A stretch of 64,000 nucleotides of DNA from Candidatus Omnitrophota bacterium (GCA_903820505.1 CAIJHQ010000017.1:124001-188000); one strand, 5' to 3'. Counted from the stretch's first letter, positions 8,056-16,914 are shown. The notes: generated by a model from the letters alone, not told the origin. Program-made: numbers and translations.

Positions 8056-9530
8056 AGTGCGGAGAATGGAACGCTAGTAGGATTCTTTTATGGCAGCTAT
8101 GGGCAAGACGTTTTGTGCCCAGCGCTTCCGTCCTCGTCCTTCTATTTGCGCTGTTGCTAAGAACTATTCAATATGTTTTGAATCCGTCATTGCTGGTCGA
8201 TGAGACATCCCTAGCGGTTAACATACTAACGAAAACTTACGGGGAATTGTGTGACGGGCTTGATTGGGGGCAGGCCGCTCCCATTGGTTTTTTGATGCTG
8301 GCGAAGACATGCGTCAAACTGTTTGGGGAGACCGAGCTCGCACTGCGGGCCTGGCCATTTCTCGCGTCGTGCCTTAGCGTGTACGCGTTCTATCGGCTCA
8401 GCAAGGAATATTTTCGGGGGATCGAAGAGATATGGGCGGTTCTTTTACTTGTTCTTGCGAAAGCCCACGTTTTTTATGCGGTCGATTTTAAACAATATTC
8501 TACGGACGCCCTCGCGACCGTGTGCGCTCTTCTTCTGGCCTTTCGTGCCAGAGAACATAGGATCGGGCGGGGAATCTATGCCGTCAGCGGTGCCTTGCTG
8601 GTATGGTTCTCACATCCAGTCATTTTTTTTCTTCTGGGAATAACTATGACCGACTTTACGGCCAAAATTTTTAAAAAGAATAAAACCGAACTCAGACAGA
8701 TCCTTTTGATCGGCCTACTTTGGAGCGGCAGTTTCGTGGTCAATATGCTTATTTCTTACCGTCGTGTTCACACGCAGTTTATGGCCGTTTTTTGGGACCC
8801 TTTTTTTCTTCAAAAACCATTTTTTAGCTTTGGTTCTGTGGCCGAGATCTGGGGCAAGATCGCTGGAGTGTTCGGCTACAACTTCGGGTACGGTGTCCCC
8901 GCGTTGGTGCCGGTGGGTCTTTGTTGCATGGGATGCGTTCTCCTCTTTCTTAGAAAAAGGATCGAAACGGGTTACCTGCTGTGTCCCATCGCAGTGGCTG
9001 TGGCGGCCTATTTGCTGAAGCAGTACCCGCTTTTCGAAAGGTTGACGCTTTTTCTGATGCCGGCACTTATTATTTTTATGGTGGAAGGTATTTCCGCGAT
9101 CCGAGTGTGGAACAGGGGTGTATCACGGTTGGTTCAAACGGGCATGTTGGTTCTTTTGCTTTATGTTCCTGCGATGGCGCTCGCCCAGGCGCCGGTAAAG
9201 GAAACGATGTACCGTCCAGCACTTACGTTTATACAATATCATGCCAGACAAAATGATGTTGTGCTCGGGAATGCCGATTCCGACTATTACTTTTTAAGGA
9301 TGCCCTTTCGAAATGTGGCGTATAGATTTGTGCAGCTTGACGCGGGGCCCGAAGAATTGAAAGCAATCTTAATAGGAACGGCGAGAGACAGGGACGTTTG
9401 GCTTATAGCGCAGGCAGGCGACATGAGCGATATCGAAGCGGCGGTTCGCAGCAGTGGACGGGCCATGAAGGTCACCCCATTTCGCGACTATTTTGTTTAT
9501 CGCTGTACGGCGAAATCTAACATGAAATGA
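8052..9530 (+). CDS. ArnT/PMT-like (GT39/GT83-type) membrane glycosyltransferase
   Basis: A 492-residue polytopic membrane protein with roughly ten hydrophobic segments. The first large periplasmic loop carries SLLVDETSLAVNI; an acidic residue at this place is the catalytic Asp/Glu of GT-C enzymes that use polyprenyl-phosphate sugars. AKAHVFYAVDFKQYSTDAL matches the second conserved loop of the PMT_2 family. A soluble C-terminal domain of about 110 residues follows the last span. It probably transfers a sugar from undecaprenyl-phosphate onto an envelope acceptor. It is translationally coupled to the upstream pentapeptide/TPR protein. Family assignment is good; donor and acceptor are unknown. 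Confidence 0.72.
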   Translation: MKCGEWNASRILLWQLWARRFVPSASVLVLLFALLLRTIQYVLNPSLLVDETSLAVNILTKTYGELCDGLDWGQAAPIGFLMLAKTCVKLFGETELALRAWPFLASCLSVYAFYRLSKEYFRGIEEIWAVLLLVLAKAHVFYAVDFKQYSTDALATVCALLLAFRAREHRIGRGIYAVSGALLVWFSHPVIFFLLGITMTDFTAKIFKKNKTELRQILLIGLLWSGSFVVNMLISYRRVHTQFMAVFWDPFFLQKPFFSFGSVAEIWGKIAGVFGYNFGYGVPALVPVGLCCMGCVLLFLRKRIETGYLLCPIAVAVAAYLLKQYPLFERLTLFLMPALIIFMVEGISAIRVWNRGVSRLVQTGMLVLLLYVPAMALAQAPVKETMYRPALTFIQYHARQNDVVLGNADSDYYFLRMPFRNVAYRFVQLDAGPEELKAILIGTARDRDVWLIAQAGDMSDIEAAVRSSGRAMKVTPFRDYFVYRCTAKSNMK

Positions 9531-9669
9531 GAGATGTCTTACGCGATTTAAAGGTCTTCAGGATCATTTGAGGTGGCCGTAACCATGGAGGGTCTTCTTT
9601 GGCTCTCGGATACTGGATTCGCGAACGGAGGGGACAGGGGTCCCGTCCAACGATATTGGGAAGGACAGA

Positions 9670-10362
9670 ATGAAGCTTTCCGTGGTGATACCTGCTTATA
9701 ACGAAAAGGGAACGATCGGGGAGATCATTGCCCGTGTCCGCGAAGTCAAGATCGATGGGATCGACAAAGAACTGGTCATTGTCGATGACGCTTCGACGGA
9801 CGGAACGCGGGAAGTGCTGAAACGGTACGAAAATGACAAGGATATTCGCGTTTTTTATCATGAGAAAAATCAGGGCAAAGGGGCTGCTCTCCAGACCGCC
9901 TTCGGACAGGTCCAGGGCGAATACGTCGTGATCCAGGACGCGGATCTTGAATACGATCCGAAGGAATACCCGAAACTCCTCGAACCGATCCTAGATGGGC
10001 GGGCGGACGTGGTTTATGGGTCCAGGTTCCTGGGCGGTCCGCACCGTGTATTTTTTTACTGGCATTACGTTGGGAACCGTTTTTTGACCACTCTTTCGAA
10101 TATGCTCTCCGATGTTAATTTGACGGATATGGAGACCTGTTACAAGGCGTTCCGCCGTGAAGTCTTTGGAAAAGTCAAGATTCGTTCGAAGCGCTTCGGC
10201 TGCGAGCCAGAGTTTACGATGAAGGTTGCCAAATACAGGTTCAGGATTTACGAAGTGCCGATCAGCTACAGCGGACGCGGCTACGCAGAGGGGAAGAAGA
10301 TCACCTGGAAGGACGGTCTCAAGGCGATCTTCACACTGCTCTGGTTCCGTTTTTTTGATTAG
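9670..10362 (+). CDS. Glycosyltransferase family 2 (dolichyl-phosphate-mannose-synthase-like)
   Basis: A 230-residue GT-A enzyme with textbook motifs: LSVVIPAYNEKGTIGEII at the N-terminus, ELVIVDDASTDGT, then NQGKGAALQTAF and the catalytic/metal motif IQDADLEYDP. SKRFGCEPEFTMKVA comes next, with YEVPISYSGR near the C-terminus. This is the short DPM1 type lacking membrane spans. Such enzymes make polyprenyl-phosphate sugars, which is exactly the donor needed by the GT-C protein encoded just upstream, so the two form a plausible donor-plus-transferase pair. It is preceded by a GGGAAGGA ribosome-binding site. Confidence 0.9.
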   Translation: MKLSVVIPAYNEKGTIGEIIARVREVKIDGIDKELVIVDDASTDGTREVLKRYENDKDIRVFYHEKNQGKGAALQTAFGQVQGEYVVIQDADLEYDPKEYPKLLEPILDGRADVVYGSRFLGGPHRVFFYWHYVGNRFLTTLSNMLSDVNLTDMETCYKAFRREVFGKVKIRSKRFGCEPEFTMKVAKYRFRIYEVPISYSGRGYAEGKKITWKDGLKAIFTLLWFRFFD

Positions 10363-10512
10363 ATTCCAGTTCCACCATTGCCCACCCAACCTCGGAGACC
10401 ACTTACGGTTAATGACGGTGGCTCCTTTATTTGATACGCTACTCTCCTAGCGCAAGTGGTTCGCGCAGACGCTTCTGAAGCGTATGTGCCTGATCACGGA
10501 AAATAAAGAGGC

Positions 10513-12750
10513 ATGGGAATGTCCTTACTTCAGAAAAAAGAAACCCGGGGATTGCCGTCGGAGAATGACATCCGGCGGATCGTCTGTTTCGAAGAGGACG
10601 ATCCTTTCCGGGTTCTCGGGCTTCATCCCTTGGGGCAGCATCGCGGGATGGTCCTCCGCGCGTTCATCCCGCGCGCTACCGAAGCATGGGTCTGCGTCCC
10701 GCACGGGAAGAACGGTCACAAGCCGATGCAAAAGATCTATCCTCAAGGCTTGTTCCAGGCCGTGTTCGACCGCTCCGCGGAAATTTTTCCTTATAAAATA
10801 GGATTTCGCGACGCCGCGGGATTTTCCCAGGAGACAGAAGACCCGTACGCTTTTTTCCCGAACTTCCTCAGCGATTACGACCTCCATCTGATCGGCGAAG
10901 GCAACCATCATAGAAGTTATGAAAAATTCGGCGCGCAGCCCATGTCGATCCGCGGAGTTTCCGGAGTTCTGTTCACGGTCTGGTCGCCGAACGCGAAAAG
11001 TATCAGCATCGTTGGGAATTTCAACCACTGGACTCCCGGGGCCCATCCGATGACCCACGTGCCTTTTTCGAGCGTCTGGGGCCTGTTCATTCCCGGTCTC
11101 AAAGAAGGAGAGATTTATAAATACGCGATCCGCTCGAACGTGGACGGCCAGATCCGTCTCAAAACGGATCCTTACGCGTTTGGCACGGAGGTACGGCCGC
11201 ACAGCGCTTCCGTGGTGACGCGGTTGGATAAACACGAGTGGCACGATCAAGCATGGCTTGGAAAACGGAAACAGGGGAATGTTTTCACGTCGCCGCTTTC
11301 GATCTATGAAGTCCATCTCGGGTCATGGAAAAAAGAGGAGAAGAACGGTTGGGGCTTTTTGAATTACCGGGACCTTGCGCACCAGCTTGTGGAATACGCA
11401 AAATTCATGGGCTACACGCATCTTGAGCTCATGCCCGTGATGGAACATCCGCTGGACGAATCCTGGGGGTATCAGGTCATTAATTACTTCGCTCCGACCC
11501 GGCGCTTCGGGACGCCCGAGGATTTTATGTACTTCGTGGATTTTTGCCATCAGAACGGCATCGGCGTCATCCTGGATTGGGTGCCGGCCCATTTTCCAAG
11601 GGACCATCACGGGTTGATCGATTTTGACGGGCGGCAGATCTATGCCTACGAAAGCTGGCGCAAGGCCGAACAGCGGGAGTGGGGGACACTGGTCTTTGAC
11701 TTCGGGAAAAAGGAGGTCAGTAATTTCCTGATCTCCAACGCCCTGTTCTGGCTGGATAAATACCATGTGGACGGTTTGCGGGTGGACGCGGTGGCGAGCA
11801 TGCTCTACCTGGATTACGGGCGGAAGCCCGGGGAATGGGAGGCGAACATTCACGGCGGCCGCGAGAACCTGGAAGCGATCGCTTTCCTCAAGAAATTCAA
11901 CGAAGTGGTCCATGCCTCCTTCCCGGGAGTCATGACGATCGCCGAAGAATCCACAGCCTGGGGCGGCGTTTCCAGACCGACCTATCTGGGAGGGCTGGGT
12001 TTTAGCATGAAATGGAACATGGGTTGGATGCACGACACGCTGGAGTATTTTTCCAAGGACCCTCTTTTCAGGAAGTTCCATCAGGGAATGATCCCGTTTT
12101 CGACGGGGTACGCGTTTTCCGAGAATTTCGTCCTGCCGATCTCTCATGATGAGGTCGTGTACGGCAAACGGTCGCTCCTCGAAAAAATGCCGGGGGATGA
12201 TTGGCAAAAATTCTCGAACGTCCGGCTTTTCCTGGGATATCTTTTCGCGCATCCCGGGAAAAAGCTTCTTTTCATGGGGAATGATTTCGCGCAGCGCAAT
12301 GAATGGAACGCGAGCCAGTCCCTGGACTGGCATCTGATGAACGCCGCGCGGCACCGGCGCGTGAACCTGACGTTGAGGGACTTGCACCGCATTTACCGGG
12401 AGAACCCGGCATTTTACGAGGGAGATTTTTCGCAAGATTGTTTTGAATGGATCGATTGTTCGGACGCGGATGGGTCCGTTTTCAGCTTTTTGCGCTGGTC
12501 CCGGGACAAAGGACAGCTGCTGGTCTTTGTTTTCAATATGACGCCGGTGATCCGTGAGAATTACCGCATCGGGGCGTCGCGCTGGGGTTATTACCAGGAG
12601 ATCTTCAACAGCCAGGCCAGGGATTACGGAGGGTGCGGTTTGGGGAATCTTGGGGGAGTGCATGCGGAATCCGTTCCGTGGCACGGACGTCCTCATTCCC
12701 TGAACCTTCAGTTGCCGCCGTTGTCGGCACTGATCTTTCGTTTGTGTTGA
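10513..12750 (+). CDS. glgB: 1,4-alpha-glucan branching enzyme
   Basis: A 745-residue GH13 protein of normal GlgB length. It has an N-terminal GlgB N1 domain, a CBM48 (around SIVGNFNHWTPG) and the (beta/alpha)8 barrel. Catalytic landmarks are DWVPAHFP, the nucleophile in DGLRVDAVASML (about residue 424), the acid/base in IAEESTAW (about 476) and the transition-state stabiliser in SHDEVVYGK (about 544). A C-terminal all-beta domain closes the protein. It makes alpha-1,6 branches in glycogen in the cytoplasm. A second ATG six bases downstream (10519) is better spaced from the AGAGG site and could be the true start. A GH57 enzyme 10 kb downstream probably acts on the same polymer. Confidence 0.95.
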   Translation: MGMSLLQKKETRGLPSENDIRRIVCFEEDDPFRVLGLHPLGQHRGMVLRAFIPRATEAWVCVPHGKNGHKPMQKIYPQGLFQAVFDRSAEIFPYKIGFRDAAGFSQETEDPYAFFPNFLSDYDLHLIGEGNHHRSYEKFGAQPMSIRGVSGVLFTVWSPNAKSISIVGNFNHWTPGAHPMTHVPFSSVWGLFIPGLKEGEIYKYAIRSNVDGQIRLKTDPYAFGTEVRPHSASVVTRLDKHEWHDQAWLGKRKQGNVFTSPLSIYEVHLGSWKKEEKNGWGFLNYRDLAHQLVEYAKFMGYTHLELMPVMEHPLDESWGYQVINYFAPTRRFGTPEDFMYFVDFCHQNGIGVILDWVPAHFPRDHHGLIDFDGRQIYAYESWRKAEQREWGTLVFDFGKKEVSNFLISNALFWLDKYHVDGLRVDAVASMLYLDYGRKPGEWEANIHGGRENLEAIAFLKKFNEVVHASFPGVMTIAEESTAWGGVSRPTYLGGLGFSMKWNMGWMHDTLEYFSKDPLFRKFHQGMIPFSTGYAFSENFVLPISHDEVVYGKRSLLEKMPGDDWQKFSNVRLFLGYLFAHPGKKLLFMGNDFAQRNEWNASQSLDWHLMNAARHRRVNLTLRDLHRIYRENPAFYEGDFSQDCFEWIDCSDADGSVFSFLRWSRDKGQLLVFVFNMTPVIRENYRIGASRWGYYQEIFNSQARDYGGCGLGNLGGVHAESVPWHGRPHSLNLQLPPLSALIFRLC

Positions 12751-12808
12751 CCGGTCGTAGCGTAGCGGCTCTCTTTTTGTCCGGGAGGTTCCCGGGAATG
12801 TTCTTTGC

Positions 12809-13948
12809 ATGAAAAAACGTTTTCTGTTCCCCCTCATTTTTTTGCTCGGCATTTTGCCGGTTTGGGTACGGGGGCAAGAGCCTGCAAAGCCTTTCCGCCG
12901 CGGTCTCTTTGTCTCAGCGATCCAGGAACCTCCCGTGCTTTCGAACCGCGAAGCGATCCTGAAGCTCGTGTCTTTTGCGAAGAAGGCGGATGTTCAAGTT
13001 CTTTTCGTACAAATTTATTACGCGAATAGAACCTGGTTCCCGTCCCGTGTGGGGGATCCGGTGCCTTATAGAGAATGTCTCAAAAGTGTCGGCGAAGACC
13101 CTCTTAAGGTACTCCTAAGGGAAGCGCATGCTGCAGGGATCCAGGTGCACGCCTGGCTTAATATGCTGAGCCTCAATGATAACGGGGACGCACCGCTCCT
13201 CCGGAAATATGGAACGGACATTTTGACACGCGATGCGGCGGGAAAGCGGTCGCTTGTGGACTACAAGATCGATCGCCAGTATTTTCTTGAGCCCGGCGAT
13301 CCGCGCGTCAGAAAAGAGCTTGCCACGCTGGTGGGGGAGGTGCTTCGGGGATATCCGGACCTGGACGGCATCCAGTTCGACTATCTCCGTTATCCTGACG
13401 TCCATCCGGTCTACGGACATACGAAGATTAACATTCAGCGTTTTAAGGAGACCACCGGGTCGGTAACGATCAGGAATCAGGATCCGGTCTGGCAGCAATG
13501 GAAACGCGATCAGGTGACCGGACTTCTCGGGACGTTCGTCAAAAAGGCGCGCGAACTTCGCCCCGGGATCCGGGTTTCCGTGACTGGGTGCATGCCGTAT
13601 CCCCGCGCTTATCATGAGGCCTTTCAGGATTGGCCGTCCTGGCTCGACCGGAAGATCGTGGATTTTGCGACGGTCATGGATTATTCCCCGGACCCGGCGC
13701 AGTTCGAACGCTGGATACTCAATGTCAAATCCAAGATCCGGGATTTTTCAAAAATGAATATCGGGATCGGAGCGTACAGGTTGGGGAACGAGCCTGAAAC
13801 GTTTTCCAAGGAATTCCGTGTTTGTGAGACCGCCGACGCAGGCGCGTGTGTTGTGTTCCATTACGGCAGTCTGGTCGAATATCCGGCCCTCGCGGAGCCG
13901 CTGCTGGAAGCAGAACGGAGAAACGCAAAGCCCTCCATCCGCTCCTGA
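12809..13948 (+). CDS. Exported glycosyl-hydrolase-like protein (GHL10/DUF187-like TIM barrel)
   Basis: A 379-residue protein with a signal peptide (KKR then a hydrophobic core, cleavage probably after VRG around residue 22). The mature part begins RRGLFVSA and contains AHAAGIQVHAWLNM (a beta-strand of the barrel), LDGIQFDYLRYPD (putative catalytic Asp region near 190) and VSVTGCMPYPRAYHEAFQDWPSWL. These are marks of the GHL10 / YngK-like family of putative glycosidases. The substrate is unknown; its position behind glgB and next to surface-glycan genes suggests an extracytoplasmic polysaccharide. No terminator is seen between it and glgB. Confidence 0.75.
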   Translation: MKKRFLFPLIFLLGILPVWVRGQEPAKPFRRGLFVSAIQEPPVLSNREAILKLVSFAKKADVQVLFVQIYYANRTWFPSRVGDPVPYRECLKSVGEDPLKVLLREAHAAGIQVHAWLNMLSLNDNGDAPLLRKYGTDILTRDAAGKRSLVDYKIDRQYFLEPGDPRVRKELATLVGEVLRGYPDLDGIQFDYLRYPDVHPVYGHTKINIQRFKETTGSVTIRNQDPVWQQWKRDQVTGLLGTFVKKARELRPGIRVSVTGCMPYPRAYHEAFQDWPSWLDRKIVDFATVMDYSPDPAQFERWILNVKSKIRDFSKMNIGIGAYRLGNEPETFSKEFRVCETADAGACVVFHYGSLVEYPALAEPLLEAERRNAKPSIRS

Positions 13949-14025
13949 TTTTGTGTGGTTTGCCGTTCCTTTTCGGCCTATAATCAAAATGGCTTTTGGA
14001 GCAGTACCAGCGAAAGGAGCTGAAC

Positions 14026-14301
14026 ATGCGGAAGCTTGTGGTCGCGGTTTTTTTCCTTGGTTTGATTTTGAGCGGTATTCCGATGCAAAAGGCTTTTGCG
14101 ATGAATTGCACAGAGGACACTCCGATCAATAAGGCGGGGGATTGGTTCGCGACCCTCGGCAAGCAGGGGACGGAAAAGGATCAGATCCTTGCCAAACGCA
14201 AGGCGGACCGGCTGTTGATCTGCGCGAAGAAGCAGGCCCATGAAGCCGGAAAAACGGTCGAAAAAGCCGGGAAAGATCTGAAAAAACAATTCGGGATGTA
14301 G
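14026..14301 (+). CDS. Small exported protein of unknown function
   Basis: 91 residues from ATG 14026, chosen because AAAGGAG lies at the right distance; an in-frame ATG at 13996 lacks a site. A clear signal peptide (MRKLVVAVFFLGLILSG, cleavage near AFA-MN) is followed by a short mature helix-forming part with two Cys and a lysine-rich amphipathic tail (KAGKDLKKQFGM). I do not recognise the family. A TATAAT box at 13979-13984 and a strong terminator at 14334-14363 make it look like a monocistronic unit. Confidence 0.7.
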   Translation: MRKLVVAVFFLGLILSGIPMQKAFAMNCTEDTPINKAGDWFATLGKQGTEKDQILAKRKADRLLICAKKQAHEAGKTVEKAGKDLKKQFGM

Positions 14302-14333
14302 GTTTCCGGAAAAGAGTGATCTCAATCGAAAAC

Positions 14334-14363
14334 GGCCGGGAAAATTTTCCCGGCCATTTTTTT
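14334..14363 (+). terminator. Rho-independent terminator after the small exported gene
   Basis: The 11-bp perfect palindromic arms GGCCGGGAAAA and TTTTCCCGGCC (14334-14355) are followed by A and seven T. It separates the small exported gene from the ECF sigma promoter that starts 12 bp downstream. Confidence 0.9.
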
Positions 14364-14374
14364 GGTCTGCAGCG

Positions 14375-14403
14375 GGAACTATTCCAAGGGGAAGGTTGTC
14401 CAA
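14375..14403 (+). promoter_or_regulatory. ECF-sigma-type promoter of the sigma factor gene
   Basis: GGAACT at 14375-14380 and TTGTCCAA at 14396-14403 are arranged as GAACT-N15-TTGTCCAA. The same arrangement, with the same spacing, lies before the Spy-like gene (15472-15499). GGAAC -35 and GTC -10 elements are typical of RpoE-like ECF sigma factors, so autoregulation is likely. Confidence 0.7.
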
Positions 14404-14417
14404 AGTAACGTGGGGAT

Positions 14418-14984
14418 ATGATGGATACGATCGAGCGGGAACTTATCATTCGGGCAGGAGAAGGGGATATGAGAGCCTTTGAAGCGATCTATCAAAGAGC
14501 CGTCGGATTTGTTTACAGCCTGGCTTTCCGCGTTACGAGCCGCAAACACGACGCCGAAGAAGTCGTGCAAGATGTCTTCCTCAAGGTCCACAAGAACCTC
14601 CGGAACTTCCGGTTCGAATCTTCCTTTAAGACCTGGCTTTACCGGATCGCGGTCAATACGGCGCTTAACGCTGTAAAAAAGCGGAACCGCGTGACCTCAC
14701 GCGAGGTCGAAGAAGTGTTCGAGGATCCGGCGACCGCAACGCAGCCCCATGCTTCAAGGGGGCTTGAAGCTGAAGAGGCCGAACAAAAATTACAAAGTTT
14801 TTTGGAACAGTTGAATCCGGACCAACGCGCATGCATTCTCCTAAGAGAGATCGAGGCGTTGAATTATCAGGAGATCGCGGAAAGTCTCGGGATCAAAATC
14901 AATACCGTTCGTTCGAGGCTTAAAAGAGCCCGTGAGGCCTTGATGGCCCTCGGGAAAAAGGAGGTGGCGAGCCATGGAATGTAA
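14418..14984 (+). CDS. RNA polymerase sigma factor, ECF (sigma-70 family, RpoE-like)
   Basis: 188 residues. Sigma region 2 is seen as FEAIYQRAVGFVYSLAFRVTSRKHDAEEVVQDVFLKV, with FKTWLYRIAVNTALN in region 2.3-2.4. Region 4 is LNPDQRACILLREIEALNYQEIAESLGIKINTVRSRLKRAR, a typical helix-turn-helix for -35 recognition. It overlaps the downstream zinc-finger anti-sigma gene by 11 bp, the usual arrangement for co-translated sigma/anti-sigma pairs. It is preceded by its own ECF-type promoter. It probably responds to envelope stress, since a Spy/CpxP-like protein lies in the same unit. Confidence 0.92.
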   Translation: MMDTIERELIIRAGEGDMRAFEAIYQRAVGFVYSLAFRVTSRKHDAEEVVQDVFLKVHKNLRNFRFESSFKTWLYRIAVNTALNAVKKRNRVTSREVEEVFEDPATATQPHASRGLEAEEAEQKLQSFLEQLNPDQRACILLREIEALNYQEIAESLGIKINTVRSRLKRAREALMALGKKEVASHGM

Positions 14985-15468
14985 AAAGGTCCAGGAGTGG
15001 CTCATAACGGATCATTTGGACGGGGAATTGACCCCCGCAGAAAGTTCGTCGGTTCGGCAACACGTCGAGGGATGTGCGGCGTGCCGGGAATTTTGGGAGG
15101 CGGTGAGAGGAACGCTGGAGGAGCCTTTCAAAGGGATCTCCGAATTGCAACCCGACCCCATCGTTTGGCAAAAAATCCGTGGAATGATCGCGACGGAAGG
15201 AGCGCGTTCCGAAGGTTGGATCGAAAAGATTGGAAGGGCTTTGGAGCCTGTGTTGCGGCCGCTGCCTGCTTTTCGTTTCGCTTTTGTGGCAGCTATGGTT
15301 TTGATGGTCGTCGTGCTTGTGAAATGGCCTCTCAGTCGTGTGGATCCCGCCTACACGTATGTGCAGGAGCAGATGTCGTTCATGGGAGAATTGCAGTCCG
15401 GCGATCCTGACCTGCTTAACGGGGACCCCGATGTCTATGAGACGGCTTTTGAAGATATTATGAAATAA
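14974..15468 (+). CDS. Anti-sigma factor with N-terminal zinc-finger (zf-HC2)
   Basis: A 164-residue single-span membrane protein. The N-terminal zf-HC2 anti-sigma domain carries MECKKVQEWLITDHLDGEL, then the zinc ligands in VRQHVEGCAACREFW (H-x3-C-x2-C, with an upstream Cys). A membrane segment lies near residues 105-122 (FAFVAAMVLMVVVLVKW), and a short outer domain follows. The domain order is that of RsrA/ChrR/RseA-like regulators that hold the ECF factor inactive in the cytoplasm. Start GTG/ATG is set by GGAGGTGG before ATG 14974, inside the end of the sigma gene. Confidence 0.88.
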   Translation: MECKKVQEWLITDHLDGELTPAESSSVRQHVEGCAACREFWEAVRGTLEEPFKGISELQPDPIVWQKIRGMIATEGARSEGWIEKIGRALEPVLRPLPAFRFAFVAAMVLMVVVLVKWPLSRVDPAYTYVQEQMSFMGELQSGDPDLLNGDPDVYETAFEDIMK

Positions 15469-15471
15469 GGA

Positions 15472-15499
15472 GAACTTTTTTGGAGAAGGCGTTGTCCAA
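15472..15499 (+). promoter_or_regulatory. Second ECF-sigma-type promoter, before the Spy-like gene
   Basis: GAACT at 15472-15476, 15 bases, then TTGTCCAA at 15492-15499. Boxes and spacing match those of the promoter at 14375-14403. The -35 box overlaps the region just after the anti-sigma stop codon, so the Spy-like gene can be expressed both by read-through and from its own start. Confidence 0.68.
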
Positions 15500-15525
15500 G
15501 AAGACAGAAAAGGGAGGGTTTCAAC

Positions 15526-16047
15526 ATGGATAAAAAACTAAAAAGGGTGATAGCAATACTGGGCGTTGTAGGGTTGGCGGTTTCAGGGCCTGTCGGATAT
15601 GCCGCCGCATCGTCCGGGGAAAATGAAAAGGGTTTTGAGAAAGGCAAGCAGGAGGAGTTTTTAAAGGACCTAAACTTGACGCCGGAACAAAAAGAAAAGG
15701 TCAAGGCGAAGCACGAGGTCCAAAAGGCTCTTCATAAGCAGTCGCGGGAGCAGATGAAGGCCAAAATGGAGGCCTTGCATGAGGAACTGGGCAAGCCGGT
15801 CACGGACCGTGCGGTCGTGAACGGACTTGTCGCGGACATCAATACGCTGAAGGGACAGGGGTTCGCCGAGCGCATTGAAGGAGTGCTTGCGCTCAAAGAG
15901 ATCCTGACGCCCGAACAGTTCGCGAAATTCCAGGCCAAACACAAAGAGCATGGTTTTTGCAAGCGAGGGGATTGGAAAAAACACCAGAAAGGCGGCTCAC
16001 AAGAGAATGGTCCGGAAGGAACGGAACAGGGACCGGATAAGAGCTAA
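15526..16047 (+). CDS. Spy/CpxP-like periplasmic protein (LTXXQ motif)
   Basis: 173 residues with a signal peptide (MDKKLKRVIAILGVVGLAVSG, cleavage near GYAAAS). The mature protein is a long charged helix hairpin with two copies of the LTxxQ signature: LNLTPEQKEKVKAKHE near residue 52 and ILTPEQFAKFQAKHK near 127. This is the hallmark of the Spy/CpxP/CnrX group of periplasmic chaperones and metal/stress sensors. Together with the upstream sigma/anti-sigma pair it forms a self-contained envelope-stress unit. The C-terminus is hydrophilic and low-complexity. A terminator follows at 16089-16127. Confidence 0.82.
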   Translation: MDKKLKRVIAILGVVGLAVSGPVGYAAASSGENEKGFEKGKQEEFLKDLNLTPEQKEKVKAKHEVQKALHKQSREQMKAKMEALHEELGKPVTDRAVVNGLVADINTLKGQGFAERIEGVLALKEILTPEQFAKFQAKHKEHGFCKRGDWKKHQKGGSQENGPEGTEQGPDKS

Positions 16048-16088
16048 GAGGGAGTTTTTCGCAAGCAGAAGTTGTTCGAACGGTTGGA

Positions 16089-16127
16089 GATGGCTCTCTG
16101 ATGGAAATCGGGGAGCCATCTTTTTTT
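16089..16127 (+). terminator. Rho-independent terminator after the Spy-like gene
   Basis: Arms GATGGCTCTC (16089-16098) and GGGAGCCATC (16111-16120) form a stem (one wobble) followed by seven T. It closes the ECF unit. Confidence 0.88.
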
Positions 16128-16173
16128 GCCGTGATCTTTCAAGATGGTCCGGCCGTGCCCCCGCTTGATGCAT

Positions 16174-16202
16174 CTGGCAAGAAGAAACAATTGTGATATA
16201 AT
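16174..16202 (+). promoter_or_regulatory. Sigma-70-type promoter of rubrerythrin
   Basis: CTGGCA (16174-16179), 17-bp spacer, then TATAAT (16197-16202) with an extended TGA just before the -10. Transcription would start about 70 bp before the rubrerythrin ATG. Confidence 0.55.
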
Positions 16203-16278
16203 ACCCCCACTTTTGTCCTGAGAGAGTCTTCCCATCGGTAGTCGTGACGCAATAGCATAAAATTTTAGGAGAACTTCA

Positions 16279-16866
16279 ATGACACAATTCAAAGGGAGCA
16301 AAACAGCTGAAAATCTCATGAAAGCGTTTGCGGGCGAATCGCAGGCGAGGAACCGCTACACCTATTATGCCTCTGTTGCGAAGAAAGAAGGCTTTCGTCA
16401 GGTCTCCGCCATTTTTCAGGAAACCGCGGACAATGAAAAAGAGCACGCCAAACTTTTCTTTACGCACTTGTTTAGTCGCGGATTGAATGAAAATCCGGTG
16501 GAGATCCACGCGAGCTACCCGGTGGCGTTGGGGGACACGCTTCACAATTTGAAATATGCGGCGATGGGGGAGAAGGAAGAGTGGTCGGATCTTTATCCTT
16601 CTTTTGCCGCGGTTGCTGATCAGGAAGGCTTCGCGGACGTCGCGAGGACCTTTAAACAAGTGGCGATGGTCGAGAAACGTCACGAAGAGCGCTACAGCAA
16701 GCTGCACAACGCTCTGGAACAAAAGAAGCTTTTTGTCAAGGACGGCAAGGTTTACTGGAAATGCCTTGAGTGCGGGTATATCGTCGAAGCATCCAAAGCG
16801 CCGGAGCGCTGTCCGGTCTGCAATCATCCCCAGGGGGATTTTGAGATCTGGGTCGAGAATTATTAA
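16279..16866 (+). CDS. rbr: Rubrerythrin
   Basis: 195 residues, the standard length. The four-helix diiron domain shows the paired ligands: FAGESQARNRY, ETADNEKEHAKLF, GEKEEWSDLYPSFAAVADQEGF and VEKRHEERY (Glu and E-x2-H pairs). The C-terminal rubredoxin-like Fe(SCys)4 site is CLECGY with CPVCNHP. It acts as a cytoplasmic peroxidase that detoxifies hydrogen peroxide with reducing power from rubredoxin or similar donors. This fits an anaerobic or microaerophilic host. It has its own promoter and a GGAG site at 16269. Confidence 0.95.
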   Translation: MTQFKGSKTAENLMKAFAGESQARNRYTYYASVAKKEGFRQVSAIFQETADNEKEHAKLFFTHLFSRGLNENPVEIHASYPVALGDTLHNLKYAAMGEKEEWSDLYPSFAAVADQEGFADVARTFKQVAMVEKRHEERYSKLHNALEQKKLFVKDGKVYWKCLECGYIVEASKAPERCPVCNHPQGDFEIWVENY

Positions 16867-16914
16867 TTTCCGTTTCACAACGAACTAAAGCCGGCCGGCG
16901 GGCAGGGAGAAAAA

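Noticed and set aside
11323-12852. Long open frame on the minus strand opposite glgB
   Set aside because: The plus strand encodes a complete branching enzyme. The antisense translation has no motif and its codons mirror those of glgB.
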